From contig NZ_RMBX01000004.1 in the NCBI RefSeq assembly GCF_003807585.1, forward strand, positions 62,001-126,000: DNA of 64,000 nt. The letters run 5' to 3'. Below, piece by piece: positions 35,204 to 43,273 of this stretch. How positions within the stretch are numbered: the stretch's first letter is position 1; each line of letters opens with the position of its first letter. The stretch is from Chitinophaga barathri (lineage in GTDB: Bacteria; Bacteroidota; Bacteroidia; Chitinophagales; Chitinophagaceae). Position numbers and translations under genes: made by a program. The notes beneath the pieces were generated by a model, which did no database searches, was not told the origin of the DNA, and saw nothing but the letters and a program-made list of their open reading frames with translations.

Positions 35204-37588
35204 TTATTCTGAGCGCAGGGAGCGCATCGGGTTCATCAATGCGGCCTGCACGGAACGGTAGCCTACGGAGAGCACGGCTACTATTATGGTGACGAGTACG
35301 GCCAGCGCATAGATCCCCACGCCGATCTCGATGCGGTAGGCAAAATTTTGCAGCCAGCCGCTCATTACGTACCAGGCAATGGGCGCCGCTATCGCAAAAG
35401 CGATCAGCAACAGTTTGCCGAATTCTTTACCAAACAGCCAGAGGATACTTTGAACGCTGGCGCCCATTACTTTCCGCACGCCTACTTCCTTGGTCTTTTG
35501 CGCGGCCATAAAAGACACGAGACCGTAAAGGCCCATACAGCCGATCACGATCGCCACGATGGCGAAGAACTGGATCAGGCGCAGCAGCATATCGTCCAGC
35601 TGGTAAAAGCGCGCGATCTTTTCGTCCAGGAAATCATATTTGTACAGGTGATCCGGGAAAGTTTTCGCCCATGCGCTTTCGATGGCCGGCATTACGGCGC
35701 TGAGCCTGTCCGCATCCACTTTCACGGCGCAGCGGCCATACCAGCCGAGACCGCTGGTGAGGCAGATGGGTACGATGGGCTCATGAAAGGAACGGTTGTG
35801 AAAATCCTTTACCACGCCCACGATCAGGCCTTTCCTTCCGTCTATTCTTACTTCCTGGTTGATGGCCTGCTCAGGGGAGGAGAGGCCCAGTTTTTTGACG
35901 GTGGTTTCGTTGATGAGGTATTCCCTGCTGGTATCCACCGGGGACAGGTTGCGGCCCGCGGCCATTTGCAGGCCGAATACGGGCACATAACGGTTGTCCG
36001 CACCTTTGAGATAGATGGTGAAGTCTTCGGGCTTCTGACGGCCGGCATAACGGATGTCTGTAATGTACGTTTCATGTCCCGCGGGCTCTTCCCCGCAGAA
36101 AGTAACGCCTTCCACACCTGGTGTGGCGGTGAGCAAGGCTTTTAATGTACCGGTGGCGGAATGGTCGCGCACGGGCACAGGCAGCATCACCATGGCGTCT
36201 TTCTGAAAACCGAGATCGGCATGTTTGGCATACCGCATCTGGTTCGCAATCACCAGCGTGCCGATAATGAGCAGCTGCGAGATGGCGAACTGCGTTACCA
36301 CCAGCCCTTTCCTTACATTCAGCCCGCCCGCGTGGCGGTGGGAGAGTTTACCTTTCAAAGCCGCTACCGGCTGAAACCCGGCGAGGATAAGGCCGGGATA
36401 GGAACCGGCAAAAAGGATCACCGCGATCAGCAATACCGGCAAAAAGATCATCAGCTGTACATCGCTGAAAAGCCGGATGCTGAGCGTAGCGCCGAACAAA
36501 TGATTTACATAGGGCAACATCGCCACAGCCAGCACAAATGCCAGTATCATGGCGGATGTGGCGATGATGGCGGTTTCTGTAATGAACTGCCGGAACAGCT
36601 GCAGCCGCAGGCTTCCCAGCACCTTCCGTATCCCGATCTCTTTGGAACGGCTCAGGGCCTGAGCGGTAGCCAGGTTGATGAAGTTCACGCAGGCGGTGAT
36701 GACGAGGAAAAGCCCCGTGAGGGAAAGCGCCCAGAGGTGTTGCCTGGCCACTTTACCGTCTATTTCGGTGTTAAAATGGATATCGGATAAAGGCTGCAGG
36801 CTGAACTGAAAACGGGTGTCCTGCTGCTGGTTATAATATTTGTTGGAGAAGGCCGGGAAGGAGCTGTTCACCATCGCGGCGGTGAGGCCCGGTTTCAGCA
36901 GCAGGTAAGACTGGTGGATGGCGGAAGTCTGGTACCAGTTATCTTTTGCGAAGCCGCTATGAAAGTCGTGGAGGTTCTGATAAGAAAGATACACTTCCTG
37001 GCGGCGGTCCGTATTGGCGGGGAGGTTTTGCAGGATACCGGTGATCCTGAAATCCAGTTTGTTATTATTGAACCGGTTGATCACGCGGAGAGTGCGGCCA
37101 ATGGCTACTGTATTGCCGAAGTATTTTTCCGCCACGCGCTCTGTGATCACGGCGGTATTGGGCTCCGTTGCCAGGTCGCCTTTGGCGAGCGGGTAATGCA
37201 TCATGCTGAAAAAAGCGGGATCAGCGAATGAAAAGCCGGCTTCCTCCTGGAATTTCTTGACGGCCCCGGGCTGTGGCACGCTTACCAGCTGGTCCTTAAA
37301 AGTCGCTACCCTGCCCGCTTTTTCCACGAAGGTGTAATCGCTGAGCATGGCTTCCGTCATCGGGGGAGGGATGCCCGGCTGCCAGGTAGTGCTGGCACCC
37401 TGTACGGCGGAAAGCACGCGGTAGATGCGGTCTTTGCCCGGATGAAAATCATCGAAGCTGAGATGGTATTTTACGAGGCTGAAAATAAGAATGGCGCAGG
37501 CAAGGCCCAGTGTGAGGCCGAGGATATTTACCAGTGTATAGGCTTTATTGCGTTGTAAAGTTCTCAGCGCGATCTTTAAGTAGTTCAT
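35204..37588 (-). CDS. FtsX/MacB-type ABC transporter permease
   Basis: About 794 residues from the Met at 37588; an upstream Met at 37594 adds two residues. The layout is typical of the large Bacteroidota permeases: an N-terminal helix (YTLVNILGLTLGLACAILIFS), a MacB-like periplasmic domain (about 45-270), three helices with SKEIGIRKVLGS, a fourth boundary helix, a second periplasmic domain (about 445-660) and three C-terminal helices with KEVGVRKVMGASVQSI, followed by LMNPMRSLRSE. No ATP-binding partner is adjacent. Such proteins work with a MacB-like ATPase in efflux or envelope stress; that partner must be elsewhere. A near-perfect palindrome lies just upstream of the start. Confidence 0.92.
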   Translation of the reverse strand: MNYLKIALRTLQRNKAYTLVNILGLTLGLACAILIFSLVKYHLSFDDFHPGKDRIYRVLSAVQGASTTWQPGIPPPMTEAMLSDYTFVEKAGRVATFKDQLVSVPQPGAVKKFQEEAGFSFADPAFFSMMHYPLAKGDLATEPNTAVITERVAEKYFGNTVAIGRTLRVINRFNNNKLDFRITGILQNLPANTDRRQEVYLSYQNLHDFHSGFAKDNWYQTSAIHQSYLLLKPGLTAAMVNSSFPAFSNKYYNQQQDTRFQFSLQPLSDIHFNTEIDGKVARQHLWALSLTGLFLVITACVNFINLATAQALSRSKEIGIRKVLGSLRLQLFRQFITETAIIATSAMILAFVLAVAMLPYVNHLFGATLSIRLFSDVQLMIFLPVLLIAVILFAGSYPGLILAGFQPVAALKGKLSHRHAGGLNVRKGLVVTQFAISQLLIIGTLVIANQMRYAKHADLGFQKDAMVMLPVPVRDHSATGTLKALLTATPGVEGVTFCGEEPAGHETYITDIRYAGRQKPEDFTIYLKGADNRYVPVFGLQMAAGRNLSPVDTSREYLINETTVKKLGLSSPEQAINQEVRIDGRKGLIVGVVKDFHNRSFHEPIVPICLTSGLGWYGRCAVKVDADRLSAVMPAIESAWAKTFPDHLYKYDFLDEKIARFYQLDDMLLRLIQFFAIVAIVIGCMGLYGLVSFMAAQKTKEVGVRKVMGASVQSILWLFGKEFGKLLLIAFAIAAPIAWYVMSGWLQNFAYRIEIGVGIYALAVLVTIIVAVLSVGYRSVQAALMNPMRSLRSE

Positions 37589-37637
37589 CAGCATAATTTG
37601 AGCGCAGCAAGAAAACTGCCATACTGGAATGTCTTTT

Positions 37638-37668
37638 CATGTAAATAACAATGTTGTTATTACACATG
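37638..37668 (-). promoter_or_regulatory. Palindromic operator-like site upstream of the permease
   Basis: AATAACAA (37644-37651) and TTGTTATT (37654-37661) form a perfect dyad about TG. The symmetry continues imperfectly to CATG at both ends (37638-37668). It lies 50 bases before the permease start and 20 after the gluQ stop, and it could be a repressor site of PadR or TetR type. The dyad is seen; the binding protein is unknown. Confidence 0.45.
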
Positions 37669-37687
37669 TGAATAATTATAATCCCAG

Positions 37688-38572
37688 TCAGGTTTGTCCG
37701 TTTCCGGACAAGGCGTGTTCAATAACAGGCGCGGCCAGCTCCTGGTAGTTCCCTGCGGTGATATGCAGGCCCATTTTTCCGGCAATAGAGGCGTATATAT
37801 CTCCCGGTTGCCGGCCTTCATTTCGCAGGAAACGGATGGAGGCATCGCCCGCGGATTTGGAGAGTTTACGGCCGGGATCGTCCGTGAGCAGGGGGTGATG
37901 GAAGAAGATGGTTTGCGGGAAGGGAGAGCCGGGTAAAAGACGGGCAAGGTACAACTGCGCCAGGGTGGAGTCCCAGAGATCCTGCCCGCGCACGACGAGG
38001 TCCACCGCATAATGACCGTCATCCGCCACGGAGCTGAGCTGGTATGCCGGGAAGCCGTCTTTTTTCTTCACCACAAAATCTTTCATGGACAGCGGCAGGG
38101 TGGTTTCCACCGTTGCACCGGAAATGGTCCTTACCGTTAATGGAGTGCTGTGATCCGTACGCAGCCGCCAGCTTACGCCCGGTTGCTCCAGCGGAATGTC
38201 TTTGCAGACGCAGGGTTTGGCGGCTGCCAGCTGGGAGCGGGAACAGGCGCAGGCAAATACCTGTCCGTTGTTTTGCAGTTGTTCCAGTGCCTTTTCATAC
38301 AGCGGCATGCGGTGCAGCTGGGAGTACGTTGTTTTGTATTCTTCCGCATCAGCCGGCCCTTCCTGCCAGGGGATACCCATAAAATGCAGCGTGTCGAATA
38401 TATCCTGTACATATTCCGGCGTTACGCGGTGCTGGTCCAGGTCGTCTATCCGCAGCAGCGTTTTTGCGCCGGTATGCTCCGCCAGCGCGGCTGTAACGGC
38501 AAAAGAAAAAACATTGCCCAGGTGAAGAAACCCGCTGGGCGTAGGTGCGATCCTGGTCCTGGAACGATTCAT
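37688..38572 (-). CDS. gluQ: Glutamyl-Q tRNA(Asp) synthetase
   Basis: 294 residues from the ATG at 38572; upstream Met codons give a Cys-rich, non-homologous extension. GluQRS charges glutamate onto the queuosine of tRNA-Asp. It is a truncated glutamyl-tRNA synthetase with catalytic domain only, as the length shows. The HIGH-like block is RIAPTPSGFLHLGN (start of the protein), the class I KMSKS-like block is GRKLSKSAGD, and LLRIDDLDQHRV is present. A Cys cluster (CACSR and CVCKD, about residues 95-115) fits the zinc site of the family. It is divergent to the DinB gene. Confidence 0.92.
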   Translation of the reverse strand: MNRSRTRIAPTPSGFLHLGNVFSFAVTAALAEHTGAKTLLRIDDLDQHRVTPEYVQDIFDTLHFMGIPWQEGPADAEEYKTTYSQLHRMPLYEKALEQLQNNGQVFACACSRSQLAAAKPCVCKDIPLEQPGVSWRLRTDHSTPLTVRTISGATVETTLPLSMKDFVVKKKDGFPAYQLSSVADDGHYAVDLVVRGQDLWDSTLAQLYLARLLPGSPFPQTIFFHHPLLTDDPGRKLSKSAGDASIRFLRNEGRQPGDIYASIAGKMGLHITAGNYQELAAPVIEHALSGNGQT

Positions 38573-38689
38573 CCGGAAGTATTTATAACAGTGCAAAATA
38601 ACAGTTTGTCCTGAAATGCCATCTAACTTGTCATTCCTCCCCACCTTACAAACCGGCGAATGAACGGATATTTGTAAAAAACACATCAT

Positions 38690-39205
38690 ATGGAAGCGGA
38701 TATCAGGATAGCGGCAGATTCAGCCATTTCGGAGATGGCAGGGCTTTTAGCCTCCTGCAGCCAGCAGCAGGCAAACCAGGTACCCTTTGCCGGCAGCTGG
38801 ACGGCGGCACAGGTGGCGGAGCACATCAGGATGTCCGTAGGCGGCTGCGTGGAGCTGCTGCAGGGCGGTGCCAAACCCACTACGGACCGTGCACCGGATG
38901 CAAAAGTGGAAGATGTGAAAGTGTTCCTCAATTTCGATATTAAGATGCAATCCCCGGATTTTATCCTTCCTGAAGACAAGGAATATGATAAAGACGCATT
39001 GGTGAAAGAAATGGAAAATATACGCCGCGGATTAAACGGGGCTTTAGGTGGCAAAGACCTCACGGAGACATTGACGGATTTTGACTTCCCGTTCTTAGGG
39101 CAGATGACGAGGCTGGAGGTGTTGCATTTCGCAACTTATCATACGTTGCGGCATAGCCACCAGCTGAAGAAGATCATTAAGACGTTAAGGGGAGTGGAGG
39201 TCTAG
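38690..39205 (+). CDS. DinB-like protein
   Basis: 171 residues. The four-helix DinB_2-type fold shows the N-terminal SWTAAQVAEHIR (metal-binding His in the AEHI motif, about residue 44) and the C-terminal FATYHTLRHSHQLKKI with the two other His ligands. The family includes putative metal-dependent hydrolases and thiol S-transferases; the function here is not known. It is divergently transcribed from gluQ with 117 bases between, and followed by a strong terminator. Confidence 0.9.
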   Translation: MEADIRIAADSAISEMAGLLASCSQQQANQVPFAGSWTAAQVAEHIRMSVGGCVELLQGGAKPTTDRAPDAKVEDVKVFLNFDIKMQSPDFILPEDKEYDKDALVKEMENIRRGLNGALGGKDLTETLTDFDFPFLGQMTRLEVLHFATYHTLRHSHQLKKIIKTLRGVEV

Positions 39206-39231
39206 GAAAATTCCTCATATATACCTCTGTT

Positions 39232-39270
39232 GCACAGCCCGGGCAATTTGCCCGGGCTGTGCCGTTTTGT
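39232..39270 (+). terminator. Intrinsic terminator after the DinB gene
   Basis: GCACAGCCCGGGC (39232-39244) is perfectly complementary to GCCCGGGCTGTGC (39250-39262), with the loop AATTT, followed by CGTTTTGT. It separates DinB from the AraC-type gene. A TTG before it at 39230 is not a real start. Confidence 0.88.
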
Positions 39271-39304
39271 TATTTATCCATATTTTAGTGAAAAAGGGAA
39301 TAAT

Positions 39305-40162
39305 ATGGAAGCCGAGCAAATACAGGTTTTTTATCCGGAAGCTCCTGCGCTGAAAAGACATATCGAATATTATTACTTTTTAAAAACGGAGGACGATGGG
39401 TTTTGCAGCAATTATTACGCTTTCCCTCATATCAATCAGTCATTTAACATACACCGGAACATTTCGTGCGAGATAGATCAGCTTTCCGTCAGAATACAAC
39501 ACGATCCGGCAAATGATTATTGCTGCATCCTCCAGGGGAAATACAGCAATCCTCTCCAGGTAGCATTGCAAGGTAAGCTTGATAAGGTGACGATAATATT
39601 TAAGCCCTTGGGGATTAATCATTTTATTAAACCTGCACTGGGGGATATTGCCAAACAATCATCACAAATATTTACCGCCTGGGACGGGGATGCATATTAT
39701 CACCGGTTTTTAAAAGCCTTTTATCAGACAGATGATTTCAGGAGCCGTTTGCTGCTATTGGAGAACTTTTTACTGACACAATACAATCCGCCGGAAAAGG
39801 CAGCTATGCTGGAACCAGCCTTGGAAATGTTGTCGGATTTTGACCAGGAATACACGATCGGGGAGATTTCAGATTCGTTATCGCTGAATGCCCGTACTTT
39901 TAACCGTCTTTTTCACCAGTTTTTAGCGGTATCCCCGGTTACCTACCGGAAAATTGCCCGTTTCAGGCATTCCCTGAAAAACAAACTCTTCAGACAACAA
40001 TTCCAGAATCTTACGCAGATCGGCTACCAGAGCAATTTTTACGACCAGTCTTATTTCAATAAAGTATATCGGAAGATCACCGGTGACAACCCCTCGCAAT
40101 TTTTTAATTCCATTGCCAAACTGGCGGATGACCAATTGATACTGAAGTTTATCAAAAAGTAG
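39305..40162 (+). CDS. AraC-family transcription regulator
   Basis: 285 residues from the ATG at 39305. The N-terminal half (about 1-160) is an effector-like domain that begins IQVFYPEAPALKRHIEYYYFL, the pattern of the DUF6597 type. The C-terminal double helix-turn-helix (about 175-265) has YTIGEISDSLSLNARTFNRLF and QIGYQSNFYDQSYFNKVYRKITG broken by normal spacing; the second HTH ends with DNPSQFF. It is likely a cytoplasmic activator. The next gene, a secreted esterase-like protein, begins 68 bases downstream in the same direction and may be its target. Confidence 0.92.
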   Translation: MEAEQIQVFYPEAPALKRHIEYYYFLKTEDDGFCSNYYAFPHINQSFNIHRNISCEIDQLSVRIQHDPANDYCCILQGKYSNPLQVALQGKLDKVTIIFKPLGINHFIKPALGDIAKQSSQIFTAWDGDAYYHRFLKAFYQTDDFRSRLLLLENFLLTQYNPPEKAAMLEPALEMLSDFDQEYTIGEISDSLSLNARTFNRLFHQFLAVSPVTYRKIARFRHSLKNKLFRQQFQNLTQIGYQSNFYDQSYFNKVYRKITGDNPSQFFNSIAKLADDQLILKFIKK

Positions 40163-40230
40163 ATGCTGTCCGAAAAGTACAATCCGGGCTCATTTTTATT
40201 GATTTGTTTTGTACCTGCAAAATCAATACA

Positions 40231-41703
40231 ATGAGATACCTGGTTTTTTTAATCTTGGTAGTCACGGGCATTCAAAGGTCTTCAGCCCAGGATAAAATTA
40301 AAGAGAGCCTGTATGCTGCTTCGTTAAAGGATTCTGTCAGGTATACGGTGTATTTCCCCGAAGACTGGGAAGGCTGGCATCATGGCGCCAAACACCCCGT
40401 ACTGTATGCGATCAATTACGGGATGGTGGAAGGCAATTATCTTCAGGCCCAGGTCAGTTATTTCAGGAAATCCAGGATAGGTATCCCCAATAGCCTGATT
40501 GTAGTGGTTGAGGCCAGTATGAAACGGATGGGTTATAGTTATGAAACAGGCAATTTGTCTGCTGAAGGATTACATTTTGTCGATTTTATAAAAAAAGAAC
40601 TGATCCCTTCGATTGAAAAAAAGTACAACACCTCCACATTTCGCGCTTACATCGGGCATTCATTTGCGGCAAGTTTTGGCAATTATCTTTTTTTGAATCG
40701 CCCGGGGCTTTTTAATGGTTATATGATGCTGGCCCCTGAAAAAACAGGGGAGGAACAGCCGCCTTTTCATCTTTCGGATGAGGCCAAAGATTACTACAAC
40801 CATCACCATACCTTTTATTACACAGCGGTGGGCCAGTTCGATCTGCAACGAAGGCATGCCTATGCCCGGGAAATTCAAAGGGAAACCAGGCAACTGGATA
40901 CAACCAGGTTCTTTTTCAGGTACGATAGTTTGTCATTGGCCAATCATAACAATATCCTGACGCTGGCAATTGAATTCGCGCTGGAACATACTTACCAGTT
41001 TTACACTCCTTATTCCGGCAAAGAAGAGACAGATGCGGTAAAAGACCTTGAGGCCATAAGCGCCCGTGTTCATGACATGTATGGTATTGAGCTGGAGAAG
41101 AACTATACATTTTATGCTCCCTTTGCCCAGGAAGCCATTACAAATAAAGACAGTGCGGGTCTTGTCACGATATTAAAATATTTCGACAGCGACCACCTGA
41201 AAGGCTGGAATATTATGCATTTTGGACAGTATTGCCTCCAGTTAAAACTAAAAGACAATGCAAGGCAATATTTTGAACGGGCTATGAAAAAGATAGAGAA
41301 GGAAGAAATGAATATCGCCGGGGGACCTGAGAACTTATTGTTCTGTTATAACCTTCTTGCTTTTGATATTTACGAACAAAAGCCTGAGAAAGGATGGGCA
41401 TACCTGCAAAAAGGATTATTGTTATCTAATTCGGACAATAAATATTTACCCGGTGACGGTAGGATTTATTTTGACCTGGGCAAGCTTTCAGCCATCCATA
41501 ACTATAAAGTGAAAGAGGGATTACAATATTTGTTGACCTATATATCCGATGATACCCGCTCTTCTATTGATATGGCGCACTACTACATAGCCCAAAACTA
41601 TATTTTATTAAACCAACGTGCAAAAGCCAAACCTCATTTAACTAAAGCGCTGGAACTGAACAGCAACAATAAACCGGCTGCGCGGTTATTGAAGGAGATG
41701 TGA
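40231..41703 (+). CDS. Secreted esterase-like alpha/beta hydrolase with C-terminal TPR
   Basis: 490 residues from the ATG at 40231 (signal peptide YLVFLILVVTGIQRSSAQ). Residues about 25-280 form an esterase-D/feruloyl-esterase-like fold (PF00756 type): YTVYFPEDWEGWHH, HPVLYAINYG, the nucleophile elbow YIGHSFAASFGNYLF (Ser about residue 143) and a possible catalytic His in LSLANHNNI. The C-terminal part (about 300-490) contains TPR-like repeats, including ENLLFCYNLLAFDIYEQKPEKGW split by turns and RAKAKPHLTKALELNSNNKPAARLL. The AraC regulator is upstream. Confidence 0.85.
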   Translation: MRYLVFLILVVTGIQRSSAQDKIKESLYAASLKDSVRYTVYFPEDWEGWHHGAKHPVLYAINYGMVEGNYLQAQVSYFRKSRIGIPNSLIVVVEASMKRMGYSYETGNLSAEGLHFVDFIKKELIPSIEKKYNTSTFRAYIGHSFAASFGNYLFLNRPGLFNGYMMLAPEKTGEEQPPFHLSDEAKDYYNHHHTFYYTAVGQFDLQRRHAYAREIQRETRQLDTTRFFFRYDSLSLANHNNILTLAIEFALEHTYQFYTPYSGKEETDAVKDLEAISARVHDMYGIELEKNYTFYAPFAQEAITNKDSAGLVTILKYFDSDHLKGWNIMHFGQYCLQLKLKDNARQYFERAMKKIEKEEMNIAGGPENLLFCYNLLAFDIYEQKPEKGWAYLQKGLLLSNSDNKYLPGDGRIYFDLGKLSAIHNYKVKEGLQYLLTYISDDTRSSIDMAHYYIAQNYILLNQRAKAKPHLTKALELNSNNKPAARLLKEM

Positions 41704-42001
41704 TACCCGCCGACCTGCACCAGGGAATGAACACCCCATCTTACGATCACGCTGAAAAGAATACACAGCTATAATGCCCCGTCTTCTTTTAATATAGATT
41801 ATCTGGAATTTACATTGTTTATCAATTACTTACATGTTATTGTGATTTTTCTTTATTATAGCAATAGTAGTACAGGCAAAAATTGGTGTTATAGCTTATG
41901 GAAGACTTTGATAACAATAAAATCATGTTGATTCATACATAAGTAGAATCTAACGATTATATAAAGCAGCCGGATTTTTATTAAATATTGCCAGACAAAA
42001 C
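41704..42001. other. AT-rich intergenic region before FecR
   Basis: 298 bases, clearly richer in A and T than the genes on either side. No ORF and no sigma factor gene lies here on either strand, so the FecR gene that follows lacks the usual partner upstream. I find no full-consensus promoter box. Confidence 0.55.
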
Positions 42002-43018
42002 ATGAGAAATAAGATCGATCCACTTTTATTGAAAAGGTACTTTGAAGGCAACTGCACCGCTAAGGAGAAAGACATTGTGGAGCAATTGCTGCAAACTGCC
42101 GAAGGACGCGATCAGCTTCAAGCCCTTATGCAGGATCGCTGGGAAGAATCAGGCCGCTATAAATTACCCCAGGAAAACATAGATGAGTTGAAGCGGGAAT
42201 TCTGGAGCAGAGTGACTGAAATAGAAAGAAAAGAAAAGCGCGGCAAGCTGATTGGAATGAAAAGGAGAGATCTCCTCCGGTATGCAGCGGTACTCGTGCC
42301 GTTGTTTATTATGACATGGATAGGTACTGTAGTTTTCCGTGATGCAAACCACAATGTAAAAACAGCATCCCTGGATACCGTCACAAAAGAAAATTCCAGA
42401 TTAAGCCGGTCAACATTTACGTTAAGTGACGGGACCACTGTACATCTGGGAAGAGGGAGCAAATTGAAATTCCCCAAAATGTTTCCAGGCAGCACCCGTG
42501 AGGTAGAGCTGGAAGGTGAGGCATATTTTGATGTGGCAAAAAATGCGGCGAAACCGTTCATTATCCATGCCGGCCTGATAGACACAAAGGTGCTGGGCAC
42601 TTCCTTCAGGATAAGGTCATTTGATTCAAGCGATATTGAAGTAGGTGTGGCTACCGGTAAAGTAGAGGTGGCTAAAAGTACGCCGGGTTCAGGCAGCAAT
42701 GTACTGGCTGTACTGACACAGGGAATGAAAGTGAATTACAGCAGCAACAATGCCATCGTTTCAACAGTAAATACAACAGAGCTGGAAGACTGGAAAACGG
42801 GCCTTTTATCGTTTGAAGGTACGACCACGGGCAATGTGGTAAAAGTTTTGCAGCGGTCCTATGACATTGAGTTTGAATTTAAGGATCCGGCATTAAAATC
42901 TATACCGCTGACTTTAAGTGTCAGAGACACAATGTCGGCGGATAAAGTAGCGAGGATATTGTCACTCGCGGGGGGATTTAATTACGAGAAATCGGATGGC
43001 AGGATTGTTTTTTATTAA
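42002..43018 (+). CDS. FecR-family anti-sigma factor without adjacent sigma gene
   Basis: 338 residues. The N-terminal sigma-binding region looks intact (DPLLLKRYFEGNCTAKEKDIVEQLL split by turns, RWEES). The membrane helix lies at about 95-113 (YAAVLVPLFIMTWIGTVVF). The periplasmic FecR block is STFTLSDGTTVHLGRGS with VELEGEAYFDVAKNAAKPFIIHAG, and a short DUF4974 end has FEGTTTGNVVKVLQRSYDIEF and IPLTLSVRDTMSADKVARIL. The STN-bearing receptor starts 255 bases downstream. In contrast to the 17-kb unit, no ECF sigma gene is next to it, so its partner must act in trans. Confidence 0.93.
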   Translation: MRNKIDPLLLKRYFEGNCTAKEKDIVEQLLQTAEGRDQLQALMQDRWEESGRYKLPQENIDELKREFWSRVTEIERKEKRGKLIGMKRRDLLRYAAVLVPLFIMTWIGTVVFRDANHNVKTASLDTVTKENSRLSRSTFTLSDGTTVHLGRGSKLKFPKMFPGSTREVELEGEAYFDVAKNAAKPFIIHAGLIDTKVLGTSFRIRSFDSSDIEVGVATGKVEVAKSTPGSGSNVLAVLTQGMKVNYSSNNAIVSTVNTTELEDWKTGLLSFEGTTTGNVVKVLQRSYDIEFEFKDPALKSIPLTLSVRDTMSADKVARILSLAGGFNYEKSDGRIVFY

Positions 43019-43187
43019 ACCGGAAGAATTAACGGAAACAGGAACTCCTACAGCCAGGGAGAAGAATTAAAGGAACGGATTTAATGAAACGGGTACAACC
43101 AACGTTTCGCTTTCCATTTTGGGAAAAAGGAGTGTGATGTCCGGCACATGCTATTGCCAACTATTTTCCGTGGAATATCCTGGATAG

Positions 43188-43245
43188 ATACGCATTGATA
43201 AATACGCATTAATACTAGCTGCCGTATTAACGGCCGGGATACGCA
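43188..43245 (+). repeat. Three direct repeats ATACGCA upstream of the TonB receptor
   Basis: ATACGCATT occurs at 43188-43196 and 43202-43210 (14 bases apart), and a partial copy ATACGCA at 43239-43245. They lie 29-86 bases before the receptor start. They could be binding sites or mere chance in an AT-rich stretch. Confidence 0.4.
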
Positions 43246-43247
43246 AT

Positions 43248-43259
43248 ATTCAACCAAAC
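43248..43259 (+). promoter_or_regulatory. Leader motif ATTCAACCAAAC before the TonB receptor
   Basis: Identical to the 12-mer at 18678-18689. It ends 14 bases before the ATG at 43274, close to the 11 bases seen before the other STN-bearing receptor. Confidence 0.45.
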
Positions 43260-43273
43260 TAACGTGAGAGTTT

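Noticed and set aside
38074..38130. SGAT motif (ISGATVET) in GluQRS as a flavinylation site
   Set aside because: It matches the short pattern only. The protein is a cytoplasmic tRNA-modifying enzyme, while ApbE acts on exported proteins.
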